This document shows positions 51,792 through 60,857 of a stretch of DNA of 64,000 bases, one piece after another. The stretch is from Caballeronia calidae (lineage in GTDB: Bacteria > Pseudomonadota > Gammaproteobacteria > Burkholderiales > Burkholderiaceae). Made by a program: the position numbers and the translations under genes. Each line of letters opens with the position of its first letter. Position 1 is the first letter of the stretch. Below the pieces are notes generated by a model. That model ran no database searches. It was not told the origin of the DNA and saw only the letters and a program-made list of their open reading frames with translations. The DNA lies in the NCBI RefSeq assembly GCF_900044055.2, contig NZ_FCOX02000037.1:1-64000 (forward strand). Direction: 5' to 3'.

Positions 51792-53573
51792 GTGGCGAGG
51801 CTGCCAGTGGAAAAGGCGTTAGCGGCGCATCTTAGCGACGCGGAGCACATCTCAAACTGGCTCGGTTCGTTTGAAAGGGCGTTGAATGCGCAAGATCAGT
51901 TTGCCGTACAATCCCTTTTTCTTAAGGATTCGTTTTGGCGCGACCTCTTCGCGATCACGTGGCATCTTACGCCCAGTCGCGGTAACGAGTCGATCGCCAA
52001 GACCTTTATAGACGAGCAGCCTCGTGTACTTGCCTGCGGATTCAAAATCGCCGCGGGCCGCACGCCTCCACGTCGCGTTACCCGCACCGGTGAACGGGTA
52101 ATCGAAGGTATTTTCCAGTTTGACACCTCCTATGGAAGCGGATTGGGTATCGTTCGGATCCCCGTCACGGACCCTGGAAGGGCTTGGGTGATCTCGACCA
52201 GCGTTAAGGAACTCAGAGGGTTCGAGGAGCCCGTTGGCAAGCGACGGCGGGAAGATGCTGCAGGACGAGTTTTTGGGGGACCGTCCTGGGCAGATAGGCG
52301 TGCGCGCGAGCAGGAGTATTCTGACCGTGATCCTGCGGTGCTGATCGTTGGCGGTGGTCACAACGGAATTTGCATGGCGGCGCGTTTGCGGTTGCTTGGT
52401 GTCGACGCGCTGGTGATCGAGCGACTTCCCAAGGCGGGCGATGTGTGGCGACAACGGTACGAGTCATTGGCATTGCACAATAAGATTCCGTTGAACGATA
52501 TGCCCTATATTCCGTTCCCAGCGAGTTGGCCCACCTTCCCAACAAAGGACATGCTGGCAGAATGGATCGAATCCTACGCGATCGCGATGGAGTGCAACAT
52601 TTGGACCAGTACGGAGTTCGTCGAGGGGACTTGGGACGAAGCGACGCGAACCTGGCGCGCGCGTGTACGACGCAAGGAAGGGGGCGAGCGCGTCTTCCGG
52701 CCACGTCATCTGATTTTCGCGAACGGTGTTCTCGGCAAACCCTCGCTTCCTAATCTGCCAGGCCTCGAGGAATATAAAGGTCAAATAATTCATTCGCACT
52801 ACTATAAATCTGGGCAGTCATGGAAAGGAAAGAAGGTTATCGTTGTCGGCGCTGGTAACACGGCGCATGACATCGCGCAGGATTTGCACGGCTGGGGCGC
52901 CACGGTCAAAATGGTTCAACGCGGTTCGGTCACAGTGTTCAGTGTGAAAGCCGCGAGCCTTAACCATGCGGTGCACTACACCGAGAATTTGCCGACCGAG
53001 GATGCAGACCTAATCATCACTAGCACACCGTTCGATTTGGCGCTTCGGGGTTACAAGATCAATACCCGGAAAATGCTGGAAATCGACAAAGAACTGCTAG
53101 ACGGTCTGGCGGCTCGCGGATTTAAGACCGATATCGGCACCGATGGAGGTGGTCATCAGATGAAGGTGCGCGAGCGGCATGGCGGCTACAGTATAAACGT
53201 CGGTTGCTCAGATCTGATCGTCAATGGGAAGGTCGGACTTATCCCCGCGGAAGACATCGTTACATACTGCGACGTGGGCGCGATTCTCAAGGACGGCTCC
53301 ATTGTGAAGGCGGATCTTATCGTTATGGCAACCGGGTATCACGCACCAGAAGAGGTCATCGGAGAGATGCTGGGGCGCGAAGTCATGGAGAAAATTGGGC
53401 CGGTCTGGGGACTGGGGTCCGACGGCGAGCTCAACAATATGTACAAACCGACTGCTCAAAAAGGTCTCTGGTTCATTGGCGGCGGGTTTGCTCAGGGTCG
53501 AATCTGGTCCCATCATTTGGCGATCCAAATCAAGGCGCGTGAGGCTGGTATCGTAACTGAAGACAACGTCTAG
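51792..53573 (+). CDS. Flavin-containing/Baeyer-Villiger-like monooxygenase 2, 593 aa
   Basis: Divergent paralogue of the 42.8- and 60.9-kb genes with the same architecture: an N-terminal NTF2-like domain (SNWLGSFERALNAQDQFAVQSLF), FAD motif GGGHNG, fingerprint YKGQIIHSHYY (first position Tyr instead of Phe), NADP motif GAGNTAHD and MATGYHAP near the C-terminus. GTG start at 51792 lacks a clear Shine-Dalgarno, and an in-frame CTG at 51771 is possible. The lyase gene follows after 99 bp. Sequence distance from the other two copies suggests an older duplication and maybe a different substrate. Confidence 0.88.
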   Translation: MARLPVEKALAAHLSDAEHISNWLGSFERALNAQDQFAVQSLFLKDSFWRDLFAITWHLTPSRGNESIAKTFIDEQPRVLACGFKIAAGRTPPRRVTRTGERVIEGIFQFDTSYGSGLGIVRIPVTDPGRAWVISTSVKELRGFEEPVGKRRREDAAGRVFGGPSWADRRAREQEYSDRDPAVLIVGGGHNGICMAARLRLLGVDALVIERLPKAGDVWRQRYESLALHNKIPLNDMPYIPFPASWPTFPTKDMLAEWIESYAIAMECNIWTSTEFVEGTWDEATRTWRARVRRKEGGERVFRPRHLIFANGVLGKPSLPNLPGLEEYKGQIIHSHYYKSGQSWKGKKVIVVGAGNTAHDIAQDLHGWGATVKMVQRGSVTVFSVKAASLNHAVHYTENLPTEDADLIITSTPFDLALRGYKINTRKMLEIDKELLDGLAARGFKTDIGTDGGGHQMKVRERHGGYSINVGCSDLIVNGKVGLIPAEDIVTYCDVGAILKDGSIVKADLIVMATGYHAPEEVIGEMLGREVMEKIGPVWGLGSDGELNNMYKPTAQKGLWFIGGGFAQGRIWSHHLAIQIKAREAGIVTEDNV

Positions 53574-53672
53574 TCCTTGCATACGACAGTGTGCACGGTG
53601 GCGAATGGCGAGGCGGCGGCTCGAAAAGCGAACGGGCCGCGCCAATGTGCAGAGTATGAGTGAGACAAAATA

Positions 53673-54539
53673 ATGATCCATCCAGCGACAAAACTTCGCG
53701 AGCTTCTTCGGCGCGATAAGGCTCTGATTGCCCCTGGAGCTTATGGCGTGATGCCTGCCAAGTTGGCCGAACGCGCAGGCTTCGAAGCGGTCTACATGCC
53801 CGGCGGTGGTGCTGCGATGAATATGCTTGGGACGGCGGATGTCGGGGTTATCACTATGAGTGAAATGGTGGCCAACGCCCGTGTGATCGCACAATCGATA
53901 ACGGTGCCGATCATTGCGGATGCTGATTCCGGCTTTGGCAGTCTGCTGAATATTCAACGCACCGTGCGCGAATATGAAAGCGCTGGAGTCGCGGCCATCC
54001 ATGTCGAAGACCAAGCATTTCCCAAGAGATGTGGCTTTTTTTCGGGCAAAGTCATTCTTCCCCTTGAAGAAGCCGCTCAGAAGATCCGTGCTGCTGTGGC
54101 GGCGAGAACCCACCCTGATTTTATGATCATCGCTCGCTGCGACGCCCTTTCTGTTGAAGGAATGGAACAGGTCGTTAGAAGATGCGCGGCATATCGCAAA
54201 GCTGGAGCGGACATGCTGTTCGTCGAAGCCGGCGGATCAATTCAAGAGTTCGAGGAGATTCCAAAGATTATTCCGGGAGATCACGTCTTCAATATGTCGG
54301 CCAGCGGCAAGGTGCCGGTCGTAGCAGCTGATGAGGTGGGTCGGCTTGGGTACAAGCTCATGATACTTCCAAACTTCGCGACACTCGCGACAATCAAAGC
54401 GGTGAAACAGGTTTATGAGGGCATTGCGAAGGACGGCTCTATCCGAAATGTGCAATACCTATGCGCTCGCTTCTCAGAGTTTACCGACTTGGGGGATTTA
54501 GACGCGTTCGAAGCAGTGGAAGAGCGTTTCAGCGTTTGA
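53673..54539 (+). CDS. Isocitrate lyase/PEP mutase-family lyase 2, 288 aa
   Basis: Paralogue of the lyase at 44558-45451 with conserved residue numbering: PGAYGVMPAKLAERAGFEAVYMPGGG, IADADSGFGS (81-90) and VEDQAFPKRCGF with Cys120. The residue after KRCG is Phe instead of His, which may alter substrate choice. ATG 53673 with GTGAGA about 9 bp upstream. Together with monooxygenase 2 it repeats the monooxygenase-lyase pair. Confidence 0.88.
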   Translation: MIHPATKLRELLRRDKALIAPGAYGVMPAKLAERAGFEAVYMPGGGAAMNMLGTADVGVITMSEMVANARVIAQSITVPIIADADSGFGSLLNIQRTVREYESAGVAAIHVEDQAFPKRCGFFSGKVILPLEEAAQKIRAAVAARTHPDFMIIARCDALSVEGMEQVVRRCAAYRKAGADMLFVEAGGSIQEFEEIPKIIPGDHVFNMSASGKVPVVAADEVGRLGYKLMILPNFATLATIKAVKQVYEGIAKDGSIRNVQYLCARFSEFTDLGDLDAFEAVEERFSV

Positions 54540-54714
54540 ATTCTTTGTTCGAGCATCTCAATCTGCGAGTGACGGATTCCCTTAAAAAATCCAGGGAATA
54601 CATATTATACGAAAACGATGATGTAGCAAGCGTATTACTGAAGTCGTTAGGTTTTGTTTGAAACGCACGCGTTCTCAATTTAACAATGTCTTCAAAGCAC
54701 TTAGGGAGATAGCT

Positions 54715-55557
54715 ATGCTCGATTTGACTAGGAAAGTGGCATTTGTGGCCGGCGCAGGATCCGTCGCGGAGGGGTGGGGGAATGGACGTGCCACAGCAGT
54801 ACTGCTTGCGCGGCAGGGCGCAAAGGTTTTTGGGACCGACTACAGCGAGGACGCTCTTACCGGTACTACCACAGCTATGGATAAAGAGGGCCTTGGCGAT
54901 AGCTGGACGCCGTACAAGGCTGACATGACATCCAACGGAGATGTTGAACGCGCCGTAAGAGAATGCCTAAAGCGCTATGGCCGTATTGACATTCTCGTAA
55001 ACAACATCGGCGGAAGCCAACCTGGCGACCCGGTTTCATTGACGGTTGAACAATGGGACGGGCAGATGGAGCGTAATCTCAAGACCGCGTTTCTCGGCTG
55101 CAAGCATGTGATTCCCGTGATGGAAAAGCAGTTCGAGAAGGAGGGCAAGGGTGGCGCGATCGTCAACATTTCGAGCATTGCCAGCACTAGCTTTCAAGTT
55201 GGGGGCCGTGTGCATGTCGCCTATGCAGCCTCCAAGGCAGGCGTGGAGGCGTTTAGTCGCGCGACGGCAATCTGCTATGTTAAGAAGGCTATCCGGGTAA
55301 ACTCGGTCGTGGTGGGCATGATGGCGACGCCTCTGGTTGCCGCGCGCCTGACGCAGCAACTTGGCGTCAGCGATCCGACTGCGCTGGCGGCAAAGCGCAA
55401 TGCATTGGTTCCAATGGGACGGATGGGCGAGGCGTGGGACGTTGCACATGCGACATTGTTCCTTGCTAGCGATGAGGCCGGATATATCACCGCGACCAAG
55501 CTCATTGTCGACGGCGGCGTGACTGCGACGCGCCACAATGGTGACGTCGCCGCGTGA
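54715..55557 (+). CDS. Short-chain dehydrogenase/reductase, 280 aa
   Basis: NAD(P)-dependent oxidation or reduction. ATG 54715 follows AGGGAGA. Glycine motif GAGSVAEGWGNGRATAVLLA is longer than the usual GxxxGxG but keeps the pattern. Then NNIGG, catalytic Ser in NISSIAS, and Tyr-x3-Lys in VAYAASKAG. C-terminal substrate region GMMATPLVAARL, and IVDGGVTA at the end. Shares direction with the monooxygenase-2/lyase-2 pair, 175 bp downstream, so probably the same pathway. Confidence 0.9.
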   Translation: MLDLTRKVAFVAGAGSVAEGWGNGRATAVLLARQGAKVFGTDYSEDALTGTTTAMDKEGLGDSWTPYKADMTSNGDVERAVRECLKRYGRIDILVNNIGGSQPGDPVSLTVEQWDGQMERNLKTAFLGCKHVIPVMEKQFEKEGKGGAIVNISSIASTSFQVGGRVHVAYAASKAGVEAFSRATAICYVKKAIRVNSVVVGMMATPLVAARLTQQLGVSDPTALAAKRNALVPMGRMGEAWDVAHATLFLASDEAGYITATKLIVDGGVTATRHNGDVAA

Positions 55558-56234
55558 GTCTTTGCATCGACGAACTCGACTTATGTTTTGACACGTCGGA
55601 AAACTCCGGGTCGCAAAAGAACGAGGCAGACACCTTGGGAGATGCCGTTCGCGGCCGTTCTCGAGCGGGCGGCACATCGCTAGCCGGACGTACCCGGGTG
55701 ACGACTCGGGGGCTTCAGATTTGCTCCATACGTTGACCAGGGATGGCTACTGCATTTCAAAGGAAGTCTCTCTATGCCCCGTCGCGGAATCCAGCGGCGT
55801 CGCGATTGTCAATGGTGCGGATAAAGTTGTCGGCCTGTCGGTCGGTCTCGGTAGGGGGAACGAGGAGTGGATGCTTGTACCGAAGTAGGTGCAACTAATC
55901 CGCGGCCAAACGTCCTTGCACGGTTTTCCAGACAACAACATCTTTTGGACGCTGAGGTGATTGTGTCCTCCATCCGAGGACGATTGTGGCTTGTCGGGAC
56001 TAGCTCATAACTAGATGGTTTTGTTTACCGTCGCGACGTGGTATTGCCTTGGGAACGCCGATCCGCAAGCTATCAATTTAGTTGACTGTATGGGCGGGGG
56101 GGAGTTATCGGTTCCGAAAGAGCGCTGGAGGGCCCGAACGACAGCGAAGGCAGGTATTCTCCAATTGCGGAGGAACTGAATTTAGCCGTAGTATAAAAAG
56201 CACCGGTATAGCATGCAATCACCGCCACGCTGCC
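55558..56234. other. Gap without recognised gene
   Basis: About 680 bp before the LysR gene. No ORF of coding quality. The LysR promoter and possibly its autoregulatory site should be here, but TTGC-N7-GCAA was not found. Confidence 0.4.
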
Positions 56235-57143
56235 ATGGAAGAATTCAAACGAATCAGAACCTTCATCAAGGTAGTGCAGACCGGCAGTTTTACTGCCGCA
56301 GCGCGCGAAATCTCTGGGCTCCATTCGGTCAGCTCGGTTGCACGACAGATGCGCTCGCTCGAAGAGGAGTTGGGCGCACGCCTTTTGAACCGAAATACTC
56401 GACACTTGTCGCTGACTGAGGCGGGACAGCGGTTTTACGAAAGCTCGTCAAAGCTCTTGAACGAGTTCGACAGTGTGCAGGCAGAGCTAAGGTCGATTCA
56501 GGAGGAGATCAAAGGTAATATTCGTGTCTCGCTTCGAGTGGCGGCCGGCGCGTCAGTGGTTCTTCCAGCCCTTCCAAAATTTCTGGCGCGCTATCCTGAA
56601 CTGACCGTTGAGGTGACGCTGACCGATGAGCGAAAGGATCTGATCGCTAATAATATTGATGTTGCAATGTGGCTGGGTCCGATGGCCGACACGGACCTCA
56701 TTGCCAAACGCCTTTGTCCGACGCGTCGAATCGTCTGCGGCTCGGCGTCTTATCTGCAACAGCATGGTGTCCCGCGGACGCCAGAGGACTTGCGCCACCA
56801 CAAATGCCTTCTCTTCCTTGCACCCAACTACGACAACAAGTGGGGCTTTCTGAAAGACGAGGAGTACCGTGAGATTGAGGTCAAAGGTAGCTTAGTCGCC
56901 GATAACGGGCTGGTTCTCGTCTCCGCGGCGAAAGATGGGCTTGGTTTAGTGATTGTCCCGGAGTGGATGGTTCGCCGCGAACTTGAGGACGGGACGATGT
57001 CCCGTGTATTGGCGGACTATACCGTTAGCCCGCATCCGACGCCTGCGGAACTGTGTGCGGTATTTGCCAGCAGCCGCGGCATGTCCCGCAAGGTCCGCGC
57101 ATTCGTGGACTTTTTAGTAGAGACGTTCAGCGATGTTAGTTAG
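56235..57143 (+). CDS. LysR-family transcriptional regulator 1, 302 aa
   Basis: ATG 56235 (MEEFKRIRTFIKVVQTGSF), with winged HTH at about 1-60 (FTAAAREISGLHSVSSVARQMRSLEEELGARLLNRNTRHLSLTEAG) and an effector-binding domain at 90-300 (VSLRVAAGASVVLPALPKFLARYPELTVEVTLTDE). It is closest to the CrgA/AaeR-like subgroup with the 'L-ANNIDVAMWLG' segment. Same strand as, and downstream of, the SDR. Strong candidate to bind the three TTGC-N7-GCAA sites upstream of the monooxygenase genes. A paralogue is at 63263. Confidence 0.92.
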   Translation: MEEFKRIRTFIKVVQTGSFTAAAREISGLHSVSSVARQMRSLEEELGARLLNRNTRHLSLTEAGQRFYESSSKLLNEFDSVQAELRSIQEEIKGNIRVSLRVAAGASVVLPALPKFLARYPELTVEVTLTDERKDLIANNIDVAMWLGPMADTDLIAKRLCPTRRIVCGSASYLQQHGVPRTPEDLRHHKCLLFLAPNYDNKWGFLKDEEYREIEVKGSLVADNGLVLVSAAKDGLGLVIVPEWMVRRELEDGTMSRVLADYTVSPHPTPAELCAVFASSRGMSRKVRAFVDFLVETFSDVS

Positions 57144-57413
57144 TGGAAGCGCGCTCCAGGAAGGCAGAGTGATCCCACGCCACCAAAACGTTTTTATCTC
57201 TGTGTGTTCGATGAGTGACTCAGGCAGGAGCGCAGCCGATGGAATCAACCTCACAGTAGTTGAAGGCGCGCAACACCACTCGCTTATTGCTTTCGCGTCG
57301 CTCCAGCCGGATCGTACTGTCCATCGCGAATAAAAAGACCGGAAAACGCGCTCGTCAGCCGCGAAGAGAGACTGACGCCTGAGAGAGTACTGCGACGCGC
57401 GTTCCCGGGACCC

Positions 57414-57620
57414 TCAATTGGGAGGAAAAACGCACCAGCCCCCGTCGGGGTGTCGAAAGAAGTAAAAGAACAGTGCCTCTGTAGCTCTGCTTGCCTCAAT
57501 CTTGACGTATCTGCGCTTCCCTGGTCGGCGCAGCAGTTCGATACCCACGGGCACTGCACCGTTCGGCGTCAACCACGTCTCTACCGCTTCTTTCAGAGAA
57601 CGGCGTTCTGTTGCCATCAC
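57414..57620 (-). CDS. Small hypothetical protein, 68 aa
   Basis: MMATERRSLKEAVETWLTPNGAVPVGIELLRRPGKRRYVKIEASRATEALFFYFFRHPDGGWCVFPPN: a compact, charged, probably globular small protein with a Trp/Pro-rich end. Composition is convincing for a real gene, and similar small proteins are common in Burkholderia. Function unknown. Confidence 0.55.
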   Translation of the reverse strand: MMATERRSLKEAVETWLTPNGAVPVGIELLRRPGKRRYVKIEASRATEALFFYFFRHPDGGWCVFPPN

Positions 57621-58819
57621 ATTATCTCCCCAAGGGGACCACCGTAGGCCAGTGGACCGTTGGCTACAGTCGACTCAGCGTGCAGGGACAGGAGCCGTAG
57701 CCATGTCGATCGCTCGAAACGACTTTGCCATCCGACATGTTGAACCGTTAAGGACAATTCTAGTGCTCGGGGGGGAGGCCGGGCACCCCCTTCCGCGACA
57801 AGGACCTTTGCGTTAGAAGGGAACGTCGCGTCGAGCCGTAGCACTTCACATGTCGCTGTGCGCGACCGCCCCTGGCTCACCAATGGGCGGCAAAGACAAG
57901 GGATTCGACCTTCGTCGTTGACGACACAGGGTTCGTGCAGCGCACGCTTGATAGACTCCCAGAAACTCCAAGAATCCGGAATGGTGATATGGCTGGGAGC
58001 GGGCACCATCGGTCAGATGAGGCATGGGCAGAGAGAACTCGAGGACGTTAGGTGGCCAGCGCAAATCGCCAACAGGTGGAGCGGCATACCGGATTCCGAT
58101 GTATCGCTCTATCGTCGAGTCCTCAGACGGGCCCGCTGTCGATGATTGAGATTGGTGTCGTCTTGGCCGACCGCGTCAGAGCGATCGCCGTGAGCATTGT
58201 CGCTTCGACCACACAGATAAGCGTCGTTTATAGCGGCGATATTGTCAGCATTTTCGCGTAGAAGCAGCCCAATATTGCTAGTTGAAGCAACGTCCCCGCC
58301 CGATGAAACCAAGCGAATCCAACGATGCAAGTGCTAGAAAGGAAGGGCGCTGACTCAATCGGTTTGCGAGGTGTCCTGCCCGAGAGGGCTGAATCTCGCT
58401 TGGTGGAATTAGCCAGCGAACACGCGGTTTGCGGTGCAGTGGTGCGGTCGCCCCTTGTGCACGACTCCTTCCAAGGGAATGTGTTGGCCTGTCATCCTGC
58501 GACCCCGAACGAGCTCGAGCGTTCGCCGCTCCGGGCACCGTCACGACCACCGGATAACCGAACGACTCTACTGGTAGCGGGTTTCCGAATTACCTCATAT
58601 TTTCCGCATTTGCCTATACCTGAAATTCATAAGTCCCCGTTCGGGGCTAGACTCTTTGTTCAAAGCATGTGTCAAGTTGCGCCCATGGTAAAGACGGTTC
58701 TGGTGGCGAACGGTCGGGTAGATGCGATTTGCATAGTGTCCACATCAATTGACAGTCGTCCCGTCGCGTGCGACTCTGACCACCACAACAACGTTGTGTT
58801 TTCTTAAGGAGATGCGGGA
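57621..58819. other. Large gap without recognised gene
   Basis: About 1.2 kb. Frames on both strands lack coding character. Near its end, TTGACA at 58749-58754 and the palindrome ACAACGTTGT (about 58789-58798) may be promoter and operator for the small gene at 58820. Confidence 0.4.
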
Positions 58820-59059
58820 ATGTTGAATGCAGAAGTGAATCAATCGTCGCATGACGGCAAGCTTGTACATATGCTCGACGAAGCTGCGGAGGCCATCGCA
58901 AGCTCGTGCGACATCGGCGTAGTACTCAACAGTCCGGATGCGGAAGTGGGACGAATTCTTAAACACCACCTTGCTCGCCTGACCGAGCGCTCACGTGCCA
59001 CGGCTGATGCCACGTCAGGTGCTGACAAGAATGATAGCGCTAGCGGGGGCTCGTTCTAA
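58820..59059 (+). CDS. Small hypothetical protein, 79 aa
   Basis: ATG 58820 with a perfect AAGGAG at 58806-58811. Sequence MLNAEVNQSSHDGKLVHMLDEAAEAIASSCDIGVVLNSPDAEVGRILKHHLARLTERS is acidic then basic, probably two or three helices, with a Ser/Gly/Ala-rich tail. No TM segment or known domain. The good ribosome site is the main reason for accepting it. Confidence 0.6.
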   Translation: MLNAEVNQSSHDGKLVHMLDEAAEAIASSCDIGVVLNSPDAEVGRILKHHLARLTERSRATADATSGADKNDSASGGSF

Positions 59060-59180
59060 ATTCTCTGCGCGCGGTGGTGGATTCTTTTCCGTGAAGCAAT
59101 CCTGCGGTGATCACGGCGGCATTTCCACAAGGAGTGCCGCCGCCACATTCAACCACGAGCGCGGTCGCCCAAGGCCGCGA

Positions 59181-59477
59181 TCAGCGAACGACTATTTCGA
59201 AGTGCTCGACGATCGGACGTTGCGCGAAAAACGGACTGACTAGCTTTTGCCATTCTTGATAATTCGCAGATTGCCGGAATCCGGTTGTATGATGCTCGAC
59301 GGTCTCCCAGCACACGCGCAGAACGTATCGTTCAGGAGACTCGATACTGTGACTAATCTCATAGTTCACAAAGCCGGTGGACTTTGAGAGGATATTCTGC
59401 AGCGCGTAACTGATCGTTTTCTCGAAGTGCTCTTTTTGATCCGCGTGAATTCTGATGTCAGCCAGCTCGATGACCAT
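59181..59477 (-). CDS. Antibiotic biosynthesis monooxygenase (ABM)-domain protein, 98 aa
   Basis: Small ferredoxin-like dimeric protein. MVIELADIRIHADQKEHFEKTISYALQNILSKSTGFVNYEISHSIESPERYVLRVCWETVEHHTTGF follows the ABM plan: beta strand, helix with F/I-E, G-x-x-x-Y/F-x-x-x-x-S, W-x-x-x-x-x-H--(T/S)--F. Such proteins are cofactor-free oxygenases or dehydratases, or only binding proteins. Its place between monooxygenase modules 2 and 3 suggests a part in the same catabolism. Confidence 0.85.
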   Translation of the reverse strand: MVIELADIRIHADQKEHFEKTISYALQNILSKSTGFVNYEISHSIESPERYVLRVCWETVEHHTTGFRQSANYQEWQKLVSPFFAQRPIVEHFEIVVR

Positions 59478-59594
59478 GACCGCTCCCTTCCGGTTGAAAT
59501 GTATCTAGGTTCTAAGCTATAGGGCGAGCGGCAGACCTTGAAAAGAGACTGCGCTACTGCCGATCGCCCGACAAACCCTCTTCGTCTCCGTCAG

Positions 59595-59918
59595 TCAGGG
59601 AGCCGACGCCGGTTTAATCATTTGCTGGGAAGCGCTCGCTTTACGCTGGGCGTCTTGATAGTTCTGCGGATACTGGGTCTGGTTACCGTTCGGACTATAT
59701 CCGTGCTGTTCAAGATTCTTCAACTCTGCATTCTTCTTTGCACGATTGGCTTTTCGCTCAGCTTTTTTCTGTGCTTTAGCTTCCGCCTTTGACGTCGTGC
59801 TGTTGGAAGCGGGTGCCGCCTGCTCGGCGGTTGATTGCGCTCCTGCGGTAGGTGCTAGCGCAACGCCTACTGCTAAAAAAGCGGTGCAAAGACTGATCCA
59901 GAGCTTCTTTGTCTTCAT
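59595..59918 (-). CDS. Periplasmic Lys/Ala-rich small protein (DUF4148-like), 107 aa
   Basis: The start is ATG 59918, directly before a clear signal peptide (MKTKKLWISLCTAFLAVGVALAPTAGA/QSTAEQ). Mature part is a charged helix (KAEAKAQKKAERKANRAKKNAELKNLEQHGYSPNGNQTQYPQNYQ) followed by a tail. Burkholderia genomes hold many small DUF4148 proteins with a signal peptide and such a Tyr/Pro/Asn tail. Role unknown; periplasmic stress or envelope function is often presumed. Confidence 0.75.
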   Translation of the reverse strand: MKTKKLWISLCTAFLAVGVALAPTAGAQSTAEQAAPASNSTTSKAEAKAQKKAERKANRAKKNAELKNLEQHGYSPNGNQTQYPQNYQDAQRKASASQQMIKPASAP

Positions 59919-60116
59919 TGAATCCCTCCATACTCGCGATCGCGAGAGTTGTCTCTTGTTTGAACACTTATCGTGCCGTTGACCATAGAAGACCGGGTCG
60001 GACGACGACATTGCGTTCGATGAGAGGTGGAAATTACGGTATTGCTTACTGCGTGGGCACTTCTAAATGGGTGGCGAAACCGGCGGATTGGCCATCAAGA
60101 TCATACGTTAGGTTCG

Positions 60117-60332
60117 CTAAATGGCTATCCAGTGATTATGGTTGCCTTTGTCAGTGATTCGCACCTTCGCCACCATCGGTCTAAAGCCTCGAAGCTTTAC
60201 CTCATCGATCGCGAGCTTCTCAGACCTGAAGACGTGGGTGGTGACTTTGTCGCCGTCTGAGTACTCAAGGGTGTAACCGTCGATGGGTCCCCAGAGACCT
60301 TTCGGGATTGGCTCAATGAATACATGGTGCAT
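60117..60332 (-). CDS. Small hypothetical protein, 71 aa
   Basis: MHHVFIEPIPKGLWGPIDGYTLEYSDGDKVTTHVFRSEKLAIDEVKLRGFRPMVAKVRITDKGNHNHWIAI: beta-rich, soluble, with composition of a real folded protein. Similar short proteins occur in Burkholderiales (from memory); no function known. Confidence 0.6.
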   Translation of the reverse strand: MHHVFIEPIPKGLWGPIDGYTLEYSDGDKVTTHVFRSEKLAIDEVKLRGFRPMVAKVRITDKGNHNHWIAI

Positions 60333-60443
60333 AAGTTAAGTTCCGTACGGGTCGTTATTGGTCCACGTTGAGCTACCATGGCTCCGCGCCAGAGTAAGCA
60401 GAGTAAGTCGATGTCCGATTGAGGACTCTTGTGAATCGATGCC

Positions 60444-60554
60444 TACAGCCTCGATGCCCCGCGCTATGGGAGCGTGTGTTGCTTGTCCCGAGCCGCGAAG
60501 CCGCTCAACGTCATCCGCCGAGTAGCTGCGCTTGATGCCTTTACGGGTGATCCG
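60444..60554 (-). pseudogene. Relic of isocitrate lyase (aceA) N-terminus
   Basis: Within a minus-strand frame (60336-60632), residues 27-63 read RRITRKGIKRSYSADDVERL then RGSGQATHAPIARGIE. This follows the start of classical isocitrate lyase (WKGIKR-YSAEDVVRLRGSVQ-EHTLA-RGAE). The similarity stops abruptly, the rest of the gene is absent, and no proper start context is seen. It is a small remnant of a glyoxylate-shunt gene, in an island that still has malate synthase G. Confidence 0.7.
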
Positions 60555-60712
60555 CCTCCCGTTGCCGGTTAAGCTGGCGCCCCTCGTGAATGCGCTACAT
60601 ACGAGTCTCCTGGCACTTTCATTGACATTCACGAAATGCGATTTCCGCCTTCACGATCGCTTCGAGTTTCTGACAAGAGTGTAACTAGCATAGGGGAAAA
60701 CAGGAGCCATTC

Positions 60713-60782
60713 ATCTTTGCTCTGCGGGCAATGATGCTTGGCATGTGGTCATCTAGCTGATGCAGCGGTGGGTTTCTAGAAT
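60713..60782 (+). promoter_or_regulatory. LysR-type operator and promoter of monooxygenase gene 3
   Basis: TTGC-N7-GCAA at 60717-60731, TTGGC at +21 (60738), CTAG at +36 (60753) and -10 TAGAAT at 60777-60782. It shares an 18-bp core (CGGGCAATGATGCTTGGC, 60725-60742) with the promoter at 42.6 kb, while the bases between operator and gene have diverged. Confidence 0.8.
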
Positions 60783-60857
60783 CGTCGACATCGGGAAGTT
60801 CCGTGCAGCCTGCAACGGAAGCTTTGATCCGGAAAAAGGAAAAAGAGGAAAGTGCAA

